In this document: positions 5,941 to 11,171 of the stretch, piece by piece | Layout of the letters: every line of letters starts with the position of its first letter | How positions within the stretch are numbered: position 1 is the first letter of the stretch | Assembly (NCBI GenBank): GCA_937892405.1 | Contig: CALAFS010000094.1 | Location: 1-11,171 of the forward strand | Reading direction: 5' to 3' | DNA: 11,171 nt | Source: an uncultured Clostridia bacterium | Lineage (GTDB): Bacteria; Bacillota; Clostridia; Oscillospirales; CAG-272 | The notes under the pieces: model-generated | What the model was told of the DNA's origin: nothing | Databases searched by the model: none | What the model saw: only the letters and a program-made list of their open reading frames with translations | Program-made: the position numbers and the translations under genes

Positions 5941-6204
5941 ATGGCTAACATCAAGTCTGCAAAGAAGCGTATCCTTGTCAGCAATGCGAAGGCACTGCGC
6001 AACCAGATGCTGAAGTCTCAGCTCAAGACCGTCATCAAGAAGTACGATCTCGCGGTTGCGTCGGGCGATAAGGCTGCTGCCTCCGAAGCGTACAGACTCG
6101 CCGTCAAGAAGGTCGACCAGGCAGTTGCTCACGGTATCCTTCACAAGAACAACGCGGCACACAAGAAGTCTGCTTTCACCAAAAAGTTTAACGAAATGGC
6201 GTAA
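5941..6204 (+). CDS. rpsT: 30S ribosomal protein bS20
   Basis: S20 is a small, lysine-rich helical protein that binds 16S rRNA in the 30S subunit. The 87-residue sequence starts MANIKSAKKR, contains NAKALRNQMLKSQLKTVIKK, and has the family ending HKNNAAHKKSAFTKKFN. Size is as expected. The ATG at 5941 follows AAGGAG at 7 nt spacing; the frame is open upstream to 5824 but that part is the promoter and leader. It is a single-gene unit with its own promoter and terminator, divergent from the ylxM operon, so two ribosome-related units share one regulatory region. Confidence 0.97.
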   Translation: MANIKSAKKRILVSNAKALRNQMLKSQLKTVIKKYDLAVASGDKAAASEAYRLAVKKVDQAVAHGILHKNNAAHKKSAFTKKFNEMA

Positions 6205-6215
6205 TTCTTACGCAG

Positions 6216-6250
6216 AGCCCCGTATGTTGACCCGCATACGGGGCTTTTTT
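6216..6250 (+). terminator. Terminator of rpsT
   Basis: An 11-bp perfect stem (6216-6226 with 6235-6245, AGCCCCGTATG/CATACGGGGCT) with an 8-nt loop is followed by a run of six T. It is a textbook intrinsic terminator 11 nt after the rpsT stop codon. Confidence 0.94.
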
Positions 6251-6265
6251 CGTGCCCTTCGTACC

Positions 6266-6294
6266 TTGACAATCCCCGGGGAATATGATAAAAT
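6266..6294 (+). promoter_or_regulatory. Promoter of the dgt operon
   Basis: A perfect TTGACA (6266-6271), a 17-nt spacer and TAAAAT (6289-6294) lie 35 nt before the dgt ATG. The spacer contains the 10-bp palindrome TCCCCGGGGA (6273-6282), which could be an operator. Confidence 0.88.
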
Positions 6295-6329
6295 AGAGAA
6301 AATTAAGAAGAAAAACAAAGGAGGACTTT

Positions 6330-7541
6330 ATGCCGAAGTATGAAAAGCTGTCGCCCGAGCTGACCGAGCGTATCCGCGAGGACATCGCGCACGGTACGCG
6401 ACCCGACTTCGCGTCGCGCGGGGCGGACGCCGTCCGCAGAAATCCTCTTTACGACAGGGAATCGGTCTGGCGCCCGGCGTATGTGCGCGATGTGGATAAG
6501 ATCATGCACAGCCCCTATTACAACCGCTATACCGACAAGACGCAGGTCTTTTCCTTTTATAAAAACGACGACATCACGCGTCGCGCCCTGCATGTACAGC
6601 TCGTCTCCCGTATCGCCCGTTCGATCGGTTCCGTCCTCGGGCTGAATCTCGATCTGATCGAGGCGATCGCCCTCGGACATGACATCGGGCACACCCCCTT
6701 CGGACACGCGGGGGAGAGATACCTCAGCGAGGTTTATCACGCCGAGACGGGGCGTTATTTCAATCACAATGTGCACAGCGTGCGCGTGCTCGACGGGATT
6801 TTCCCTCTGAATATTACCCTCGACACTCTTGACGGCATCATCGCGCACAACGGCGAGTTTGAAATGCATGAGTACCGCCCGGAGAAGATGCCCGACTTTG
6901 AGACCTTCGACCGTGTGGTCGAGTCCTGCTATGTCGACGAAAAGAACATTCTGAAGCTGATTCCTTCCACCCTGGAGGGGTGCGTCGTCCGCGTCAGCGA
7001 TATCATCGCCTACCTCGGAAAGGATCGGCAAGACGCCATGCGCGCGAAGCTCATCTCCTCCGATGAGGCGCTCGGCGCCTCGGGCATCGGCACCATCAAC
7101 GCCGAGATTATCAACAATCTTGAGGTCAACATCATCGAGCACAGCTACGGGAAGCCGTACATTCTCATGGACGAAGAGCATTATGCCGGACTGAAGGAAG
7201 CGAAGAAGACGAACTACGAGCAGATCTATCATATGGAGAACATCACGCATGTCCTCGACGGCACTGTGAAGCCCATGATGCAGAAGCTCTATTATCATCT
7301 TCTCGACGACCTGAAAAAGGGAAAGAAAAACTCCCCGATCTTCAAGCATCACATCGACTTCGTCATGCAGAATCACTATGCGTCGGATACGCCCTACATC
7401 GAGAACGAGCCGAACCGCATCGTCGTCGACTACATGGCGTCGATGACCGACGACTACTGCGCGGAACTGTATGAATTCCTCTTTCCGGGCAGTGAGCCGA
7501 AGATTCATTACCACGGATATTTTGAGGACATCATACTGTAA
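6330..7541 (+). CDS. dgt: dGTPase-like HD-domain deoxynucleoside triphosphate triphosphohydrolase
   Basis: A 403-residue HD-superfamily protein of the dGTPase type, which removes tripolyphosphate from dGTP or other dNTPs and so tunes the DNA precursor pool. Family features in order: the N-terminal RDVDKIMHSPYYNRYTDKTQVF (53-74; the family usually has R-L-K before KTQVF), metal-ligand His88 in RALHVQLVSRIARSIG, the HD pair His117-Asp118 in LGHDIGHTPFGHAGE, and Asp224 in VSDIIAYL. All expected metal ligands appear intact. The start follows AAAGGAGG at a good distance. A 9-nt gap leads to the next gene. True substrate preference cannot be read from sequence, and the symbol follows family naming. 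It lacks any extra domain, and its length is within the range for short bacterial dGTPase homologues. Confidence 0.88.
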   Translation: MPKYEKLSPELTERIREDIAHGTRPDFASRGADAVRRNPLYDRESVWRPAYVRDVDKIMHSPYYNRYTDKTQVFSFYKNDDITRRALHVQLVSRIARSIGSVLGLNLDLIEAIALGHDIGHTPFGHAGERYLSEVYHAETGRYFNHNVHSVRVLDGIFPLNITLDTLDGIIAHNGEFEMHEYRPEKMPDFETFDRVVESCYVDEKNILKLIPSTLEGCVVRVSDIIAYLGKDRQDAMRAKLISSDEALGASGIGTINAEIINNLEVNIIEHSYGKPYILMDEEHYAGLKEAKKTNYEQIYHMENITHVLDGTVKPMMQKLYYHLLDDLKKGKKNSPIFKHHIDFVMQNHYASDTPYIENEPNRIVVDYMASMTDDYCAELYEFLFPGSEPKIHYHGYFEDIIL

Positions 7542-7550
7542 GGAGAAAAA

Positions 7551-8120
7551 ATGGAAGACGAAATCGAAAAGAAACCGTTTTACGACGAAGAAATTCTCGG
7601 CGAGGGCTTCGGACGGCTGGACCTCGCCATGGAAAAGGAACTGCACGGTAAGCAGAGTGTGTGGGCACTGATCGTCATGATCGCGGGTGCCGTTCTGTTC
7701 GGACTTTATCTTGTGTTTGCCGTCTTTCTTGACGGGACGATTCCCGAGGATCTCAGATTCCTTTTGTTTTTGCTCGGCGTTTTCCCGTTTGCCATCGGGT
7801 TGGTTTATACCATCACTTACGCGAGACTCCGCCGCGCGGCAAAGTACGGCGCGGAGAACCGCTACCGCTTCGGCATGGCGCGTTTTTATGTTTCCTCTTC
7901 TTCCGCGTCCGGCGAACCGATCGGACGGGCACGCTATCGCTATGAGGACATCAAAAAACTTCAGAAGAGCGAGAAGTACCTTTTCCTGACGGTCAAAAAC
8001 GATGTGCAGACGGGCATCTTCCCGATCCTGCGGGAGAGCATGAGCGAGGAGACGGAGCTTTTTCTTGCCTCCCGTATCGCCGCCACGCACCCCGACCCGG
8101 GAAAGAAAAAAGGGAACTGA
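7551..8120 (+). CDS. Two-helix membrane protein with YcxB-like cytoplasmic tail
   Basis: A 189-residue protein with an acidic N-terminus (1-35), two hydrophobic helices (about 38-60 and 68-90) joined by a short loop, then a basic stretch ARLRRAAK and a cytoplasmic tail. The tail segment around 128-160, with YRYEDIKKLQKSEKYLFLTV followed by a FPI strand, resembles the YcxB-like C-terminal domain, whose function is unknown. Topology would be N-in, C-in. It begins 9 nt after dgt, and its AGGAG overlaps the dgt stop codon (TAAGGAGA), so the two are surely co-transcribed and probably translationally coupled. A functional tie to dNTP hydrolysis is not evident. The unit ends at the terminator at 8235-8284 after about 114 nt in which I see nothing. 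Confidence 0.75.
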   Translation: MEDEIEKKPFYDEEILGEGFGRLDLAMEKELHGKQSVWALIVMIAGAVLFGLYLVFAVFLDGTIPEDLRFLLFLLGVFPFAIGLVYTITYARLRRAAKYGAENRYRFGMARFYVSSSSASGEPIGRARYRYEDIKKLQKSEKYLFLTVKNDVQTGIFPILRESMSEETELFLASRIAATHPDPGKKKGN

Positions 8121-8234
8121 TCCGGAGAAAAAATACGAAAACATTCGACTGTAATCGCCAAAAACCGTAAGAAAACAAAGAATTCTTCCCGTGATGAGAA
8201 AAAATCGCGAAAAAGGGAAAAACGGATTTTATCT

Positions 8235-8284
8235 AAAAGCAAAGTCCCGACACGCGCATTTGCGTTTGTCGGGACTTTGCTTTT
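8235..8284. terminator. Bidirectional terminator between the dgt operon and the YbhN-like gene
   Basis: A perfect 18-bp stem (8235-8252 with 8267-8284) has a 14-nt loop and A/T ends, giving GCTTTTATT on plus and GCTTTTAGAT on minus. The minus-strand gene's TAA stop overlaps its right end, so it serves both convergent units. Confidence 0.92.
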
Positions 8285-9565
8285 ATTCGTCTTTCTTTTT
8301 GGGGGCTGCACCCGCGTCCTCTTGCACGGGAGCGGCGGGGACAGTCACGGCTTCGGTACCCTCCGACGGCGCCTTCTTCTTTTGAAGAAAGCTTGCGATA
8401 AAGTCGTAGACGGTGATGCCGACGCCGATGATGATATAGATATAATAGGTGGAGAAGCGCCAGAAGATGACCACCCAGATCAGAATGGAGCTTGCGATAT
8501 AGGAGAATGCCATTGTGATGGTACTCTCGATTGCGCCCGTGTTGCCCGGGGTCGGGACGACAGAGGAGGCAAAGGTCGCGTAAGCATTCAGCGCCATGAC
8601 CTCGATCATGACCGCAAGTCCCGCACCGGCGCCCAGTCCGCCGAACGCCTTCATGATAAAGAAGGGAAGTGCGAAGGTCAGCGACAGCTCCACAATGCAG
8701 GAGAGCGAGAGCAGAATGAACTCAAAGGGGTGGTGCGCCATGATGGCGAAGGAGGAGCGGAAGTCCCGCACGACATCAAAGGCTTTTGCCATCGCAGCGT
8801 CCTTGTTTTTGACGATACGGAGCTTGTGCCCGATCCGCACGAGCCATTCGGCGAGCTTTTTCGAGAAGGTCGGGAAGACGACAAATCCGATGATGAAGAG
8901 GGGGAGCAGGGCGTTCACACCCCAGCCGATCCGGTAATTTTCAGGAAACTGCCGGTCGAGACCATCGAGAGCGCGGAACCGCCGAAGATCATCGCGATCG
9001 CCGCGACGAAGAGCCATGCGCAGGTGTTGAAGGCGTATTTGATAAAGACGACCGCCGCGGAGAGTCCGCCGGAGAAGCCTTTTTTGCAAAGATAATAAAT
9101 CTGCATCGGCTGTCCGCCGGTGGCGAAGGGGGTCACATTGTCATAGTATCTGCCGAGGAGCGCAACCTTAAGGGAGATCAGAGGGTGCGCCTTTTTCGTT
9201 GTGGCGGAAATGGCGATAAAGTATTTTGCCGCGTCAATCAAAAGAATCAGAAGAAGGGCGACAATCGTCAGCGTGCCGAAAAGCGGATCGAGCTGTGCGA
9301 GCACCTCGCCGAGACTCTTCTGCCCGGAGGACATGCTTTCGGCAAGATTTACCATCATTACGACGCCGAAAATGATGACTGCGAGCAGGAAGATCTTTCC
9401 GAGCCAACTCTTTTTCTTGTCTTTTTTCGGCGGGGGCGTCGTGCTCTTGCTGTCAAAGTAAGAGTACGCTTCGGAGAGATCCGTGTGTATGCGTTTTGAG
9501 GATGGCCTTTTTGCGGGTTCGTTATTCTCGTTTTCGGTCAGAGGGTTCTTGTTGTTTTCGTTCAT
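8283..9565 (-). pseudogene. YbhN/UPF0104 (MprF flippase-type) membrane protein, split by a frameshift
   Basis: Two overlapping frames, 8915-9565 and 8283-9089 (its relevant part is below about 8947), are the two halves of one polytopic membrane protein of the lysylphosphatidylglycerol synthase TM-region/UPF0104 family. The first half has a hydrophilic N-terminus (1-52), a helix at about 54-73 and the family motif LGRYYDNVTPFATGGQP (137-153). It then shifts frame after about residue 207 (TGSF). The second half starts PENYRIGWGVNALLPL, contains the family VPTPGNTGA motif and ends in an Ala/Pro/Lys-rich tail. Adding one base near 8944-8945 (a CC run on the coding strand) restores a 427-residue protein. 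As given, translation stops after 216 residues. It may be a real mutation, a base-call error or, less likely, recoding. The ATG overlaps the stop of the upstream glycosyltransferase. Members move or expose lipid-linked substrates; the substrate here is unknown. Confidence 0.88.
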
Positions 9566-10791
9566 ACAGTACCTGTCTCGTGAATTTTCTCGGGGGTGGG
9601 GGTGAGTACGGGGCGTCCCGCCTCCTCTGTGAGGCGACGGTAGAGCGCATAGGACTCGCCGACCGTCTTTTCCCAGCTGACGGCGAGGTCGCGCTGTGCC
9701 GCGTCCGAGATCCGTGCGTGCCGTTCGGGACCGGCGAAGATCTCACGGATCTTTTCTGCGTAGGCGTCGATGTCCGCCTCCGAAAGATAGCCGTCGACAC
9801 CGTCCGTCACCGTGCAGGCAGTGCGGGCACCGCGAAGGAGAAGAGCGGGCGTCTTCTGCGACGCCGCCTCAATCTGCACAAGGCTCGATGCGTCATAAAG
9901 GGAGGGGAAGGTGAAAAGATCGGCTCTTGCGTAATGCTTTTTCATTTCCTCGCGACTGGTGATTTTTCCAGTGAAGATCACGCGTTCGGTGACCCCGAGA
10001 TGGCGGATTCTGCGTCGGAGGGCTTCCTCGTCCTGCCCCGTACCGACGAACATCAGACGGTAGCCGTCCTCCTTTTCAAGAAGGCGGGCAAAGGCGTCGA
10101 CAAGGAAGAAAATGTTCTTGATCCGGTTCAGCCGTCCGACAAAGAGCAGGACGCGCTCATCTTTTCCGATCCCGTATCTTTCGTTGATCTCTTCTCTTGC
10201 ATCTTCGTAATTTTCGAGCAGAGTCAGATCGGTGCCGTTGTTCGCTACGGCGACCGGTCTTTGGATTCCGTAGTCCTCTACGGCGAGATTTTGTATACTT
10301 TTATTTACCGCAAGGCACTGATCGCACAGATCATAGACGCTGACGATGTGCCTCTTCAGGAGAAATCTTGCGAAGCGTTTGTTGTGCGTCGCCTTGTAAA
10401 GATCCTGATAATACTGACTGTGTACCGTACCGATCAGGGGGATGCCGCGCTTCTTTGCCACATGTGCCGCATACTTGCCGATCATGAAGGGGGAATGAAT
10501 GTGAATGACATCGAGATCCGCCTCGCGCAGTGCCTTGCGGAACGCGGGGTCGAACGCGGGCGCAGGGATCGGGTAATCGAATCCGGGGAGTTTGACCTCT
10601 TTGCAATAGACGACTTTATAGGGGTGCTCCATCTTCTTCGAGCGGCGGTTGCCCGCGCAGAAGACGGTCACATCGGCATATTTTGAAAGCTGTTTTGCAT
10701 AATTGTCGACCACGATCACGACGCCGTCCACCATCGGATAGAAGGTGTCGATTACCAGTCCGATTTTCAGTTTTTCCGGAGTTTCGTTCAT
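9562..10791 (-). CDS. GT4-family glycosyltransferase, probably lipid-directed
   Basis: A 409-residue GT-B fold enzyme of family GT4. The N-terminal acceptor domain opens KIGLVIDTFYPMVDGVV (9-25) and has the strand and loop DVIHIHSPFMIGKYAAHVA (94-112) and GTVHSQY (121-127), a layout seen in the Gram-positive diacylglycerol glucosyltransferases. The C-terminal donor domain has LLFVGRLNRIKN (215-226), the stretch FTGKI (273-277) and SLYDASSLVQIEAA (297-310). The EX7E motif appears as Asp300-X7-Glu308, an Asp replacing the first Glu. The likely role is adding a sugar to a membrane lipid, supported by overlap with a YbhN-type gene, but a polysaccharide or cell-wall acceptor cannot be excluded. 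No signal peptide or TM helix is seen, so it is cytosolic or peripheral. The AGAGG site lies about 6 nt before the ATG. Confidence 0.9.
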   Translation of the reverse strand: MNETPEKLKIGLVIDTFYPMVDGVVIVVDNYAKQLSKYADVTVFCAGNRRSKKMEHPYKVVYCKEVKLPGFDYPIPAPAFDPAFRKALREADLDVIHIHSPFMIGKYAAHVAKKRGIPLIGTVHSQYYQDLYKATHNKRFARFLLKRHIVSVYDLCDQCLAVNKSIQNLAVEDYGIQRPVAVANNGTDLTLLENYEDAREEINERYGIGKDERVLLFVGRLNRIKNIFFLVDAFARLLEKEDGYRLMFVGTGQDEEALRRRIRHLGVTERVIFTGKITSREEMKKHYARADLFTFPSLYDASSLVQIEAASQKTPALLLRGARTACTVTDGVDGYLSEADIDAYAEKIREIFAGPERHARISDAAQRDLAVSWEKTVGESYALYRRLTEEAGRPVLTPTPEKIHETGTV

Positions 10792-10823
10792 GAATATCCT
10801 CTCCCTTCCGAAAAATCGTATTC

Positions 10824-10832
10824 ATTATAGCA
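10824..10832 (-). promoter_or_regulatory. Extended -10 promoter of the glycosyltransferase operon
   Basis: On the minus strand TGCTATAAT (10824-10832) is a perfect -10 box with the TGn extension, about 32 nt before the ATG. The -35 position holds only TTTTCT, so this is best read as an extended -10 promoter. Confidence 0.72.
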
Positions 10833-10984
10833 TAAAACATTCGCAAAGAAAAGGCGAAATATCTGGATTTCACATTATTTCATGTTTCCGGACTGTCGCA
10901 TTCGGCACAGACCGAAAAAGCAAATGCTTACTTTTTCTCCCGCAGATTTCTTAAATGTCGGAGAAATTTTATTTCTTCGTGCGA

Positions 10985-11013
10985 TTGACAATGTAGGATA
11001 TTTATGTTATAAT
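10985..11013 (+). promoter_or_regulatory. Near-perfect promoter of the last gene
   Basis: A perfect TTGACA (10985-10990), a 17-nt spacer and a perfect TATAAT (11008-11013) with a TGn extension stand 29 nt before the ATG. Between this and the glycosyltransferase promoter (about 10833-10984) I see only A/T-rich sequence without clear structure. Confidence 0.93.
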
Positions 11014-11042
11014 ATTATATTAGCAAAAAAGGAGGTGAGCCG

Positions 11043-11171
11043 ATGAAAGAAAGCGACAGAGAAGCCGACGAGTTCTGGGATATTTCCCGTCTCGTGCCGA
11101 AGAAAAAAGAACCTCTCGCGCCCTTTTCGACAAAACCGAAGCTCACTCCCTTTACCGACGGTGCACCGGAG
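11043..11171 (+). CDS. Unidentified protein, N-terminal 43 residues only
   Basis: A reading frame starts with ATG at 11043 after AAAGGAGGTGAGCC, an ideal ribosome binding site, and a consensus promoter. It runs off the window end. The visible part starts MKESDREADEFWDISRLVPKKKE and continues as Pro/Lys/Thr-rich, probably unstructured sequence. There is no signal peptide and no membrane helix so far. I do not recognise it, and the function would lie in the missing C-terminal part. The strong promoter suggests good expression. Confidence 0.85.
   Translation, partial: MKESDREADEFWDISRLVPKKKEPLAPFSTKPKLTPFTDGAPE

Noticed and set aside
5674..6162. N-terminal extension of ylxM by 163 codons
   Set aside because: The extra part would overlap the ylxM promoter, the rpsT promoter and most of rpsT. 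The 5673 start fits the family and has a ribosome binding site.
6303..8144. A 613-codon open frame on the minus strand opposite dgt and the YcxB-like gene
   Set aside because: The plus strand carries clear family motifs with strong ribosome binding sites. The opposite frame has no recognisable domain and is open because of G+C-rich codon bias.
8935..8955. Programmed -1 frameshifting as the explanation for the split YbhN-type gene
   Set aside because: No X-XXY-YYZ slippery heptamer is in frame at the junction, and I see no strong stimulatory stem just after it. A one-base loss or base-call error is simpler, though recoding is not formally excluded.
9496..10686. A 396-codon open frame on the plus strand opposite the glycosyltransferase
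   Set aside because: It has no family resemblance and lies entirely across a clear GT4 gene and the coupled YbhN start. It is an antisense shadow.
10940..10970. Possible hairpin with TTTCT/AGAAA arms upstream of the last gene
   Set aside because: The stem has only 5 to 6 A/T-rich pairs with a 10-nt loop, which is expected by chance in such sequence.

Overview
The window reads as a chromosomal housekeeping segment of an anaerobic, gut-type Firmicute of class Clostridia, perhaps Oscillospirales or Christensenellales (inference). The grounds are the G+C-rich coding DNA set against very A/T-rich promoter regions, near-consensus TTGACA-17-TATAAT promoters, strong AGGAGG-type ribosome binding sites, the ylxM-ffh-rpsP-khpA gene order, and interspersed hairpin repeats of a kind common in gut Clostridia. 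I see no phage, insertion sequence, CRISPR array or defence cassette.

Layout. Positions 1-330 hold no gene but a cluster of small inverted-repeat modules. Next come two divergent tRNA genes, tRNA-Gly(CCC) on the minus strand and tRNA-Thr(CGT) on the plus strand, each with its own promoter and terminator. They are followed by rsmA (16S rRNA dimethyltransferase). A perfect 17-bp hairpin separates rsmA from convergent glpK (glycerol kinase). Upstream of glpK on the minus strand is the operon ylxM-ffh-rpsP-khpA, covering SRP targeting, ribosomal protein S16 and a KH RNA-binding protein. It ends at a terminator directly after khpA, so rimM-trmD-rplS, often found there, are absent. Divergent from ylxM is rpsT (S20), then a dGTPase-like HD hydrolase (dgt) followed closely by a small two-helix membrane protein with a YcxB-like tail. 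An 18-bp bidirectional terminator closes that unit and also serves a minus-strand pair: a GT4 glycosyltransferase whose stop codon overlaps, by ATGA, the start of a YbhN/UPF0104-type membrane protein. The window ends in the first 43 codons of an unidentified plus-strand gene with a near-perfect promoter.

Functionally the window is mostly translation and protein targeting (tRNAs, RsmA, S16, S20, Ffh, YlxM, KhpA), with nucleotide-pool control (dgt), glycerol entry (glpK) and probable glycolipid synthesis or transport (GT4 plus YbhN).

The points most worth a second look are a one-base frameshift that splits the YbhN-type gene near 8944; an 8-bp inverted repeat covering the facing -35 boxes of ylxM and rpsT, within a 14-base sequence also shared by the tRNA-Thr promoter; a repeat-like, A/T-rich spacer inserted between ffh and rpsP; and a GlpK lacking the histidine that HPr phosphorylates in Gram-positive enzymes. 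I did not find a convincing new multi-gene system. The GT4-YbhN pair is the nearest candidate for an incompletely described pathway.
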